DNA from: Pseudoxanthomonas beigongshangi
Lineage (GTDB): Bacteria; Pseudomonadota; Gammaproteobacteria; Xanthomonadales; Xanthomonadaceae
NCBI RefSeq assembly: GCF_016820515.1
Contig: NZ_JADHDV010000010.1
Span: forward strand, 62,001 to 126,000
Direction of reading: 5' to 3'
DNA length: 64,000 bases
A program made the position numbers and the translations under genes. Shown here one piece after another: positions 1 through 7,120 of this stretch (within the stretch, counting starts at the first letter, position 1; the number at the start of each line of letters is the position of its first letter). Below the pieces are notes generated by a model. The model saw nothing but the letters and a program-made list of their open reading frames with translations, ran no database searches and was not told the DNA's origin.

Positions 1-309
1 GGCGAAGCGCCCGCGGGCGACGTCGCCCGCGCCAATCGCGCTGACGCCGATGTCGAAATCCAGCCGCAGGCGATCGTCGCCACCGGCCAGCGACAGGCGG
101 GGATGGCTCAGCGTGGCCGACACCAGTCCGCCGAGCTTGTCGAACTCGCGCGGGAAGCTGCGGTCGAGCCGTTTTTGCAACTGGGGTTCGGTGAAGCTGA
201 TCTGATCGCCGAAGAAACCGGTGACGGCGTTCATGGTGCCGCAGCCGGCCAGCAGCAACAGCAGGCCGAGCAGGGCGGTCGACGCCAGCGGGCGGAAGCG
301 TGGAGTCAT
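1..309 (-). CDS. DUF1439-type lipoprotein, C-terminus outside the window
   Basis: Only the first 103 residues are in the window; the gene runs off its left edge. The protein opens with a hydrophobic signal ending in a clear lipobox (LLLAGC, Cys about residue 23), so it should be lipidated and anchored to a membrane facing the periplasm. The part after the Cys (FFGDQISFTEPQLQKRLD, then short beta-like stretches) resembles DUF1439/YceB-type lipoproteins, whose biochemical function is unknown. The start was taken at the ATG directly before the signal peptide. The assignment rests on a partial protein; lipoprotein status is firm and the family is probable. Confidence 0.7.
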   Translation of the reverse strand, partial: MTPRFRPLASTALLGLLLLLAGCGTMNAVTGFFGDQISFTEPQLQKRLDRSFPREFDKLGGLVSATLSHPRLSLAGGDDRLRLDFDIGVSAIGAGDVARGRFA

Positions 310-396
310 GCGTTGCCGGGATCCATGAAAAAGGGAGTCATCGCACGATAACGCGGGGATTCTGTCCGCCGGCTAACCGGTGGCGGCAATCTTCAG

Positions 397-702
397 TCAA
401 CCGGGCGCGCGCTGCTTCAGGTCCTGCAGGAACACCTCGACATGCGGCCGCAGGGAAGCGAACAGATCGTCCTGATCGTTGCGGTGGTCGGCCATCAGGC
501 CACCGAGCAGCTTGGCGCCGATCACCAGCGCGGTGCGCTCGTCGCCGGTGAAGCCGCGGAGCCGCTGCACGTTCTCCAGCACCCGCATCCAGTCGTCGTG
601 GCAGTGATGCTCGAATTCAATGGTGCACCGGCTGGTGCAGGGCAGCCCGTCCGCCTCCACGGGCGTGACGGTGATGCGATAGCGTTGGGGACGATTGGCC
701 AT
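397..702 (-). CDS. DUF3861 domain protein
   Basis: A 101-residue soluble protein with no signal peptide or membrane segment. It matches the small DUF3861 family (RYRITVTPVEADG near the start, FEHHCHDDWMRVLENVQ in the middle), whose function is unknown. The His/Asp-rich central segment could bind metal, but that is only inference. The ATG at 702 was chosen because upstream in-frame sequence is low-complexity Arg/Ala/Pro, typical of spurious extension, and the family starts here. It lies just downstream of the M23 peptidase gene on the same strand, with a 97 bp gap. Confidence 0.75.
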   Translation of the reverse strand: MANRPQRYRITVTPVEADGLPCTSRCTIEFEHHCHDDWMRVLENVQRLRGFTGDERTALVIGAKLLGGLMADHRNDQDDLFASLRPHVEVFLQDLKQRAPG

Positions 703-799
703 GGAAGGGGCACCGCGGGGAGACAGGGGCAAGATAGGCGCGCCCCGGTGCCGGCACGAGGCCCGCCGCCGCGATGGAGTGTTCCGTCGGGTCGCGGAT

Positions 800-1378
800 T
801 CAGCGTCGTCCCCATACCGCGCCGGCGCGCAGCCTGGGCAGCGGATCCCGTGCGCCGTCGCGGGCATAGATGCCGAAATGCAGGTGTGGTGGCGTGCCCT
901 TCGCGTTGCCGGTGGTGCCCACCGTGCCCAGCGGCGTCCCGGCCGCCACCACGTCGCCGCTGGCCAGGCCGGGGGCCCAGTCGTCCAGGTGGGCGTAGTA
1001 GTAGCGTTCCATTCCCGGCCCCAGCACCCAGACCTGGCGACCGCCCAGGCCGCCGTCGCGGATGGTAGTGATCACGCCGCGGGTGCTGCTGAGCACCGGC
1101 GTTCCGCGGCGCGCGAAGATGTCCACGCCGGCATGCTGGCGATCGTTGCCGCGCGGAGCGCCAAACGTGGCCGCGATGTCGCGCGCGGACACGCCATGCA
1201 CCGGCACCGGCAACGAGGTGGACGCGGGCAGGCGCGACAGTTCCCACAGGGTGCGCAGCGGCAACAGGAAGGGTTGCCGCCATGACCACGCCGCCAGCCA
1301 GGCCAGCAGTGCCGCCACCGCCAGCACGACCAGGACGCGACGCGCGCGATGGCGGCGGGGCGAGGGCGGCACGTGCAT
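800..1378 (-). CDS. M23 family metallopeptidase (periplasmic LytM-type)
   Basis: A 192-residue predicted zinc endopeptidase acting on peptidoglycan cross-bridges or stem peptides. An Arg-rich N-terminus is followed by one membrane anchor (about residues 14-32), which places the catalytic domain in the periplasm. The LytM signature is complete: H82xxxD86 (HAGVD), H130 (YYYAHLDD) and H165-L-H167 (PPHLHFGI). The protein is short for an M23 enzyme and has no coiled coil or LysM domain, so it is a bare anchored catalytic domain. It starts 2 bp after the stop of the DUF533 gene upstream, so the two are probably co-transcribed. Whether it is a hydrolase or a regulator is not certain, although all metal ligands are present. 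Confidence 0.88.
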   Translation of the reverse strand: MHVPPSPRRHRARRVLVVLAVAALLAWLAAWSWRQPFLLPLRTLWELSRLPASTSLPVPVHGVSARDIAATFGAPRGNDRQHAGVDIFARRGTPVLSSTRGVITTIRDGGLGGRQVWVLGPGMERYYYAHLDDWAPGLASGDVVAAGTPLGTVGTTGNAKGTPPHLHFGIYARDGARDPLPRLRAGAVWGRR

Positions 1379-1379
1379 G

Positions 1380-2006
1380 TCAGGCGCGTGCGGCCTGTTC
1401 CGCCAGTTGGCGCTCCAGGCGGGTCTTCAGGTCGGCATCCAGCTTCAGTTGCCGCGCCAGCTCGTCCAGGTAGGCGCGTTCCATGAAGTTCTGTTCGTCG
1501 ACCACCATCAGGCTGGCCAGGTACATCTCCGACGCCACTTCCGGGGTCTCGCCTGCCTGCGCGACCTCGGCCGGATCCAGCGGCTTCTGCAGTTCCGCCT
1601 GTAGCCAGCGCTGCAATTCGGCATCGTCGCCGATACGGCGGAACTCGCCTTCGATCACGGCGCGCTCGCGATCATCGACGTGGCCGTCGGCCTTGGCGGC
1701 GGCAATCAGCGCCCGCAGGATGGCCTGGCTGTGCTGCTCGGCCTGCGGCGGCGGCAGGCGATCGACGGTGCGTGGTTCGGTGGCGGTGGCCGCGGTCTGC
1801 TGCTGGTGGTCGCGGTAGGCCTGGTAGGCCATCACGCCGATCGCGGCCAGTCCGCCATAGGTGGCCAGCTTGCGGGTCTTGCGGTTCTTGCCGAGCAGCA
1901 GGCCCAACGCGCCGCCGGCCACCGCGCCCTTGCCGAAGTCGGCATTGAGCAGGCTGCCGCCGGTCTGGGATTTGAGCAGCTGTTCCAGGAAGCCTTGAAT
2001 CTTCAT
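1380..2006 (-). CDS. DUF533 / YebE-like inner-membrane protein with TerB-like domain
   Basis: A 208-residue protein of the DUF533 family (E. coli YebE), function unknown. The N-terminus (KIQGFLEQLLKSQ) is amphipathic. Gly/Ala-rich segments (about residues 25-65, ending GVMAYQAYRDH) look membrane-associated. The C-terminal half is an acidic all-helical TerB-like domain (ILRALIAAAKADGHVDD, then ERAVIEGEFRRIG) in which Asp/Glu positions typical of metal-binding TerB folds are visible. The start at 2006 is preceded by a GAGGAT ribosome-binding site on the minus strand, and the longer upstream reading frame looks non-coding. It is probably the first gene of a pair with the M23 peptidase. Confidence 0.8.
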   Translation of the reverse strand: MKIQGFLEQLLKSQTGGSLLNADFGKGAVAGGALGLLLGKNRKTRKLATYGGLAAIGVMAYQAYRDHQQQTAATATEPRTVDRLPPPQAEQHSQAILRALIAAAKADGHVDDRERAVIEGEFRRIGDDAELQRWLQAELQKPLDPAEVAQAGETPEVASEMYLASLMVVDEQNFMERAYLDELARQLKLDADLKTRLERQLAEQAARA

Positions 2007-2151
2007 GCGGGACGATCCTCGGTTGTGCGGAAAGGGAATGACTCCCTTGCAATGGGGATGATCGGCGCGCGGCGCAAGCATGACCGATGGCAGGGCGGAG
2101 CCGGCGTCAGCCCATCGCATGGGGTTGGCGACAGTGGGGACGCCGCCGGGC

Positions 2152-2186
2152 AAAAAAAAACGGGACGGCTGGGCCGTCCCGTTTTT
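2152..2186. terminator. Bidirectional rho-independent terminator after the HU gene
   Basis: A perfect GC-rich stem (CGGGACGGC / GCCGTCCCG) with a three-base loop is flanked by an A9 run on the left and a T5 run on the right. On the minus strand it gives a hairpin followed by nine U residues, ideal for ending the HU transcript; it would also work on the plus strand. Confidence 0.85.
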
Positions 2187-2208
2187 CGATGCGGGTGTCG
2201 CGCCTGGA

Positions 2209-2607
2209 TCAGGCCGCGGCGTCCTTCAGCTTCTTGAGCGGACGGACCTTCACCTTCACCGAGGCGGGCTTGGCGGCGAACCACTGCTCTTCCTTGGTGA
2301 ACGGGTTGATGCCCTTGCGCTTCGGCTTGGCCGGCACGTTGATGGCGCTGATCTTCAGCAGGCCCGGCAGGGTGAAGGAACCAGCGCCCTTCTTGCTGAT
2401 GGAGGCGTGCACGGCGCTTTCCAGCGAAGCCAGCACGGCGCGCACGTCCTTCGCAGCCACGGCGGTGGCTTCAGCGATGTGGGCGACCAGGCCGGACTTG
2501 CTCAGCGCTTCCTTGATCGGCTTCGGGGCTGCCGGCTTGGCAGCGGCCTTCGGTGCGGCTTTCTTGGCGGCCTTTTTCGGCGCTGCCTTCTTGGTGCTCT
2601 TTGCCAT
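2209..2607 (-). CDS. HU-family DNA-binding protein with Lys/Ala-rich N-terminal tail
   Basis: A 132-residue nucleoid-associated protein. Residues 1 to about 38 are a tail of AAPKKAAKKAAPK-type repeats resembling eukaryotic histone H1. The rest is an HU/IHF fold: helices (GLVAHIAEATAV, then VRAVLASLESAVH), then the DNA-binding beta arm with an NPFT element and a basic end (VRPLKKLKDA). Classical HU is about 90 residues, so the tail is a genuine extension of a type found in several proteobacterial HU-like proteins. The tail should add non-specific charge contacts with DNA. The ATG at 2607 begins the MAKSTKKA segment; longer in-frame extension has no plausible protein character. It is monocistronic, with its own promoter and a strong terminator. 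Confidence 0.9.
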   Translation of the reverse strand: MAKSTKKAAPKKAAKKAAPKAAAKPAAPKPIKEALSKSGLVAHIAEATAVAAKDVRAVLASLESAVHASISKKGAGSFTLPGLLKISAINVPAKPKRKGINPFTKEEQWFAAKPASVKVKVRPLKKLKDAAA

Positions 2608-2666
2608 AAGTGTCCTGTTTTTACAGTCTGTAGGTGGGTAATCGGGCCGACCGCGTCGGCAGGCGC

Positions 2667-2696
2667 AATGTAGGACAAAGAAAACGCGTCGCACAA
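2667..2696 (-). promoter_or_regulatory. Putative sigma-70 promoter for the HU gene
   Basis: On the minus strand, TTGTGC (2696-2691) and TACATT (2672-2667) are separated by 18 bp in a locally AT-richer stretch. The predicted transcript would start about 53 nt before the ATG at 2607. Assigned by eye only. Confidence 0.4.
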
Positions 2697-2861
2697 GTAG
2701 CAAAGTGCAAATTCACCGCTTTTTTTTGCGGTTTCCGGCGGATGGCGCGATGGGAAGCGTGGAATCCGCCCTGGAAACAGCCAACGAACGTGGCGGTTGC
2801 GGTGCGGATGCGGGTGGACGGTCGGGCGGATCGTCGTTGGCGATCCGCCCCGCTGCGGCAC

Positions 2862-4922
2862 TCAGTCGTCCTCGGGTTTGGGCTTGTAGGCCTCGGCCAG
2901 CTTCTGCTGGACGTTGGCCGGCACCGGTTCGTAGTGGCTGAAATCCAGGTTGTAGCGACCCCTGCCGGCGGTCACCGATTTCAGTTCCGCTGCGTAGCCG
3001 TCGAGTTCGGAGAGCGGCACCTGCGCCCGGACGACGATTTCCCCGCGCACCGTATCGGTGCCATTGATCCGCGCGCGCTTGCTGGAAAGCCCGCCGGTGA
3101 TGTCGCCGACCTGGGCTTCCGGCGCGGCGACCTCCAGGTCCACCACCGGCTCCAGCACCTGCGGACGCGCCTTGCCGATGGCATCCAGGAAGGCCTTCTT
3201 GCCGGCGGCGACGAACGCGACCTCCTTGCTGTCCACCGGATGGTGCTTGCCATCCAGGATCACCACGCGCAGGTCCTGCAGGGGATAGCCGGCCACGGCG
3301 CCGCTGGCGAGCACCTGGCGCACGCCCTTTTCCACCGCGGGCATGAACTGGCCGGGGATGGTGCCGCCCTTGACCTCGTCCACGAACTCGAAGCCCTGGC
3401 CGCGCGCCAGCGGTTCAACCCGCAGAGACACCTCGCCGAACTGGCCGGCGCCACCGGTCTGCTTCTTGTGCCGGTAGTGGCCATCCGCCTTCGCGGAAAT
3501 GGTTTCGCGGTAGGCGATGCGCGGCGGCCGGGTCTTCACCTCGACGCCATGGCGATCCTTGAGCCGCTCCAGCATCACCCGCAGATGCAGATCCGACAGG
3601 CCGCGGATGACCGTCTCGTTGAGCTCGGCCGAATGCTCGACGACGAAGGCCGGATCCTCCTCGGCCAGCTTCTGCAGGGCGGTGGACAGTTTCTGCTCCT
3701 GGCCCTTGCTGGCCGCTTCGATGGCCAGGCCGAACATCGGCCGGGGGAAATCCACCGGCGCCAGGTGGATGTGGTCCTCGTCGTGGCTGTCGTGGAGCAC
3801 GGCGTCGAAATGCAGTTCCTCGATCTTGGGAACGGCGGCGATGTCGCCGGGAACGGCCTGGTCGATTTCGGCGTGGTCCTTGCCCTTGAGCTTGAACAGG
3901 TGCGCGACCTTGAACGCCTTCTTGCCGTCGTCGACGAACAGCGAGCCCTCTTTCTTCACCGTGCCCTGGTAGACCCGGAAGATGCCCAGCTTGCCGACGA
4001 AGGGATCGTTGACGATCTTGAACACGTCGGCGATGACATGCGCCTGCGGATCCGGCTGCGCCCGCACCGCTTCGGTGCCGGCGCCGTTGGTGCGCTGGAA
4101 CGGCGGCGGATTGCCCTCGCCCGGATGCGGGAACAGGCGCTCGGCCACATCCAGCAGTTCGGGCACGCCGACCCCGGTGCGCGCGGACACGAAGCAGACC
4201 GGCACCAGATGCCCCTCGCGCAGGCACTGCTCGAACGCGTCGTGCAGTTCCGCGCCGGACAGACCGCCTTCGCCGGCATCCAGGAAGTGTTCCATCACGG
4301 TTTCGTTGATCTCCACCACTTGGTCGATGATCTTCTGGTGCCAGTCGGCCACCGGACCCAGATCGGAGTCGCCCTGGGCATGGCCAAAGCAGTCCACCAC
4401 CTTTTGGCCGGCGTCGGCCGGCAGATTGAGCGGCAGTACTTCCGGGCCGAAGGATTCGCGCAAATCGGCCAGCACGCGCGCGCAGTCGGCGCCTTCGTGG
4501 TCGATCTTGTTCACCACGATGGCCCGGCACAGATTGCGCTGGCGGGCGCGTTCCATCAGGCGGCGGGTGCCGTGGGCCACGCCGGTGTCGGCATCGACGA
4601 CGATCAGCGCGGTTTCCACCGCCGACAGCGCCGACAGCGCCGGGCCGCGGAATTCCGGATAGCCGGGCGTGTCGATCAGGTTGAGATGGATGCGTTCGCC
4701 GGAGGCCGCGAGATGGTCGGTGCTGGCGATGGCGGTGTCGATGGAGTGGCCGCGGGCCTTTTCGATGGGATCGTGATCGGACACGGTGGTGCCGCGCTCG
4801 ATGGTGCCTGCCGTCTGGAGGGTGCCGCCGGCATGCAGCAGGGCTTCGAAAAGCGTTGTTTTGCCGGCGCCAGGGTGGCCTGCCAGGGCCACGTTGCGGA
4901 TTTGGGGTGTGCTGTACGACAT
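2862..4922 (-). CDS. Elongation factor G-like GTPase (EF-G2 / FusA2 type)
   Basis: A 686-residue translational GTPase paralogous to EF-G. The GTPase motifs are clear: P-loop GHPGAGKT (15-22), switch II DTPGY (84-88) and NKID (138-141). The P-loop reads HPGAGKT rather than the AHIDAGKT of canonical EF-G, and switch I has RGHSI in place of RGITI. Both mark the EF-G-like subfamily, not the housekeeping translocase. Domain IV (HKKQTGGAGQFGEV) and the C-terminal EF-G fold are intact. It stands apart from any str ribosomal operon, which also argues for the paralogue. Its cellular role is not settled; a mycobacterial member was reported to lack ribosome-stimulated GTPase activity. It is divergent from osmC across a 204 bp region. 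Confidence 0.88.
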   Translation of the reverse strand: MSYSTPQIRNVALAGHPGAGKTTLFEALLHAGGTLQTAGTIERGTTVSDHDPIEKARGHSIDTAIASTDHLAASGERIHLNLIDTPGYPEFRGPALSALSAVETALIVVDADTGVAHGTRRLMERARQRNLCRAIVVNKIDHEGADCARVLADLRESFGPEVLPLNLPADAGQKVVDCFGHAQGDSDLGPVADWHQKIIDQVVEINETVMEHFLDAGEGGLSGAELHDAFEQCLREGHLVPVCFVSARTGVGVPELLDVAERLFPHPGEGNPPPFQRTNGAGTEAVRAQPDPQAHVIADVFKIVNDPFVGKLGIFRVYQGTVKKEGSLFVDDGKKAFKVAHLFKLKGKDHAEIDQAVPGDIAAVPKIEELHFDAVLHDSHDEDHIHLAPVDFPRPMFGLAIEAASKGQEQKLSTALQKLAEEDPAFVVEHSAELNETVIRGLSDLHLRVMLERLKDRHGVEVKTRPPRIAYRETISAKADGHYRHKKQTGGAGQFGEVSLRVEPLARGQGFEFVDEVKGGTIPGQFMPAVEKGVRQVLASGAVAGYPLQDLRVVILDGKHHPVDSKEVAFVAAGKKAFLDAIGKARPQVLEPVVDLEVAAPEAQVGDITGGLSSKRARINGTDTVRGEIVVRAQVPLSELDGYAAELKSVTAGRGRYNLDFSHYEPVPANVQQKLAEAYKPKPEDD

Positions 4923-5126
4923 GAGGCCGTTCCTCCCGGGAGTTGGGTCGAAGGGCCGTCATGGCTGTCCGGGCCGGCGCGACCCGTGAGCGTGCGCTCG
5001 GCGGGCGGTCATGGCGGGGAGCCAGCATCGGACGCACCGGCGGCGGGGTCAAGTCGCAACGCGCAACCGGCGCTACACGCGCGCGGGTGTAAGCTCCGGG
5101 CTCCCCCTGGACGAGGAGCGACAGCC

Positions 5127-5564
5127 ATGGCTTTGAAACGTTACGCGGACGCGGTGTGGAAGGGCGACCTGCAGGCCGGCAAGGGCAACATCAGCACGCC
5201 GCAGAGCGGGCTTTTCGACGCCCAGAACTATTCGTTCAAGACCCGCTTCGGCGACGAGAAGGGCACCAATCCGGAAGAACTTCTGGCGGCGGCGCACGCG
5301 GGCTGTTTCAGCATGGCGCTGTCGGCGGTGCTGGGGAAGGCCGGATTCACCCCGGAGATCATCCAGACCCGCGCCGAGGCGACGATGGAGCCGGGCATGG
5401 ATCCGGGACCGACCATCACCGGCATCAAGCTGATCGTGTCGGCCCGCGTACCCGGCATCAGCGGCGCCCAGTTCGATGACATCGCGAACCAGGCCAAGGC
5501 GGGTTGCCTGATCTCGCGCGCGCTGGCGGTGCCGGTGTCGATGGAAGCGACCCTGCTTGCCTGA
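5127..5564 (+). CDS. osmC: Osmotically inducible peroxiredoxin OsmC
   Basis: A 145-residue cytosolic thiol peroxidase that reduces organic hydroperoxides. It aligns along its whole length with E. coli OsmC. The active-site pair C60 (AHAGCFSMAL) and C127 (QAKAGCLISRAL) is present, as are the catalytic-loop Arg (FKTRFG, R40) and the GTNPEEL segment. That spacing and the KGTNPEELLAAAHA block distinguish OsmC from Ohr. A strong GAGGAG ribosome-binding site sits 9 bp before the ATG. The next gene's TTG start overlaps the end of osmC, so the two are likely translated from one message. OsmC genes are usually induced by osmotic or oxidative stress; I see no clear operator in the upstream 204 bp. Confidence 0.93.
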   Translation: MALKRYADAVWKGDLQAGKGNISTPQSGLFDAQNYSFKTRFGDEKGTNPEELLAAAHAGCFSMALSAVLGKAGFTPEIIQTRAEATMEPGMDPGPTITGIKLIVSARVPGISGAQFDDIANQAKAGCLISRALAVPVSMEATLLA

Positions 5565-6261
5565 GCGGGGCGCGTCGGCCTGGAGCGCGTTGTTCCTGCA
5601 CGGCGCGGGCGGCGGTGGCTGGGAATGGAACCTCTGGAGCGGCATCTGGCGCGCGCAGGGCATCGCCGTGAACGCGCCGGATCTGCAGCCGGCGGATGCC
5701 GGACTCGAGGCGACGGAATGGGAAGACTATCGACGGCAGGCCGCGGCATGGCTGGCGGCATTGCCGCGCCCGCGCGTGCTGGTCGGGGCGAGCATGGGCG
5801 GCCTGCTCGCGTTGCAGGCGGCGGCGGAGGCCGACGCGCTTGTCGCGATCAATCCGTTGCCGCCGGCACCGTTGCACACGGCGTTGCCGGCCCGCGAATG
5901 GCCCGCGCGGGTGGCCTGGCGGCGGCACGCGCGGCTGGCTTCCACGCGTCGGGCGATGCCCGAATCCGATCCCGCCTCGATCCTGTACGCGCTGCGACGC
6001 TGGCGCGACGAATCCGGCGCGGTGCTGCGCGCGGCCCAGTCCGGCATCGAGATTCCTATGCCGGACTGCCCGGCGCTGTTCATGGCCTCGCGGCGGGACG
6101 GGGACGTTCCCGCGCAGGCGGTACGGCGATTGGCCGGGCAGGCCGGCGGCGCGTTCGTCGAACTGGCCGGCGACCATCTGGCGCCGCTGATGGGCCGGGA
6201 CGCGCCGCGGGCCGCGCGGCAAGCTGTCGAATGGCTAAACGCCGCCGCCGCGACCGTTTGA
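5557..6261 (+). CDS. Alpha/beta hydrolase
   Basis: A 234-residue alpha/beta-hydrolase fold protein of unknown substrate. Visible elements are the oxyanion-hole segment LFLHGAGGGGWEW (about 12-24), nucleophile elbow GASMGG with Ser79, an Asp-containing loop (ASRRDGDVP), and a C-terminal His (LAGDHLAPL). The catalytic triad therefore seems complete. The best start is TTG at 5557, which overlaps the osmC stop by 8 bp and has GGAAG upstream; no ATG exists near the fold's first strand. The overlap suggests translational coupling to osmC, so a detoxification or stress role is plausible but unproven. No signal peptide is seen, so it should be cytosolic. Confidence 0.78.
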   Translation: MPERGASAWSALFLHGAGGGGWEWNLWSGIWRAQGIAVNAPDLQPADAGLEATEWEDYRRQAAAWLAALPRPRVLVGASMGGLLALQAAAEADALVAINPLPPAPLHTALPAREWPARVAWRRHARLASTRRAMPESDPASILYALRRWRDESGAVLRAAQSGIEIPMPDCPALFMASRRDGDVPAQAVRRLAGQAGGAFVELAGDHLAPLMGRDAPRAARQAVEWLNAAAATV

Positions 6262-6328
6262 GTTCAGTCTGTTTTCACCCGTCCGAATCGACGATGCGCG
6301 CACGCCATCCCGGCGTGGGGAGCTCCAC

Positions 6329-7009
6329 ATGAACCGCCTTTCCACATCCCTGCTGGCGTTCGGCCTGCTGGCTTCCGGCACCGCCTCGGCGCAGTCCTAT
6401 TCCGGCGGCTACGGGGATCGCTATTCCACCGCCGAGTATGACTACGCCAAGGTCGTCCGGGTGGATCCGATCATCGAAGGCGATCGCTACGGCGGCCGCA
6501 CCGTCAGCACCTCGCAGCGTTGCTATTACCGCGACGCGGACGACCAGTATGTCCATGACGACGGCGGCTACCGGAACGATGGTTACTACGGCGACGATGA
6601 TCGTTATCGCGATGACCGCTATGGCGACGATCGCTACCGCGGCACCGACACCGGCCGCACCGTGGCCACCGTGATCGGCGGCATCGCCGGTGCCGTGCTC
6701 GGCAGCAAGATCGGCGACGGCAGCGGCCGCTACGTGGGTACCGCGGTGGGCTCGATGGTCGGCGGGATGGCCGGGCGTTCGATCTACGACAACACCCAGC
6801 GCAACCGCCAGGCACGGCGCGGCACGGTCCGGGTCTGCGATCCCGAGCCGGTCAATGGTGGGCACAACGGTTACGACGGCTACAGCGGCGATGGCCGGGT
6901 CACCGGTTACGACGTGACTTACGAATACGCCAATCGCACTTATCACACCCGTACCAGCTACCACCCCGGTGATCGGATCCGGGTCAGGGTGGACGTGCGG
7001 CCGGAGTAA
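6329..7009 (+). CDS. Glycine-zipper 2TM domain envelope protein
   Basis: A 226-residue secreted protein. The N-terminus has a typical signal peptide cleaved after ASA (about residue 21). A Tyr/Asp/Arg-rich low-complexity segment (about 80-110, units such as DDRYRDDRYGDD) precedes a glycine-zipper region (about 113-152, VIGGIAGAVLGSKIGDGSG and VGGMAGRSI) that resembles SlyB/2TM surface proteins which insert in the outer membrane. The C-terminus (VTYEYANRTYHT, then RIRVRVDVRP) is beta-like. It is monocistronic and followed by a terminator hairpin. Function is unknown beyond probable outer-membrane association. Confidence 0.82.
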   Translation: MNRLSTSLLAFGLLASGTASAQSYSGGYGDRYSTAEYDYAKVVRVDPIIEGDRYGGRTVSTSQRCYYRDADDQYVHDDGGYRNDGYYGDDDRYRDDRYGDDRYRGTDTGRTVATVIGGIAGAVLGSKIGDGSGRYVGTAVGSMVGGMAGRSIYDNTQRNRQARRGTVRVCDPEPVNGGHNGYDGYSGDGRVTGYDVTYEYANRTYHTRTSYHPGDRIRVRVDVRPE

Positions 7010-7024
7010 GCCGGCGCATCACGC

Positions 7025-7052
7025 GAAGGGGCCCCGCGGGGCCCTTTCCGTT
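7025..7052 (+). terminator. Terminator-like hairpin after the glycine-zipper gene
   Basis: A near-perfect inverted repeat (AAGGGGCCCCGCGGGGCCCTTT) followed by a short T-rich run (CCGTTTT) lies 15 bp after the stop codon. One bulged base in the stem. Confidence 0.6.
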
Positions 7053-7120
7053 TTCCGGCGCTTGAACGCACCGGCCATCGAACGCATAGTCGCCCGGGTT
7101 CAAACACACGGGAGCGGGGA

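Noticed and set aside
2634-5126. A plus-strand reading frame opposite the EF-G-like gene, running into osmC
   Set aside because: It is antisense to a clear GTPase and merges with osmC only by frame coincidence. The osmC start at 5127 has its own ribosome-binding site.
6580-6650. Short Asp/Tyr/Arg repeats in the glycine-zipper protein as a tandem DNA repeat element
   Set aside because: The units differ at the DNA level and stay in frame; it is low-complexity protein sequence.
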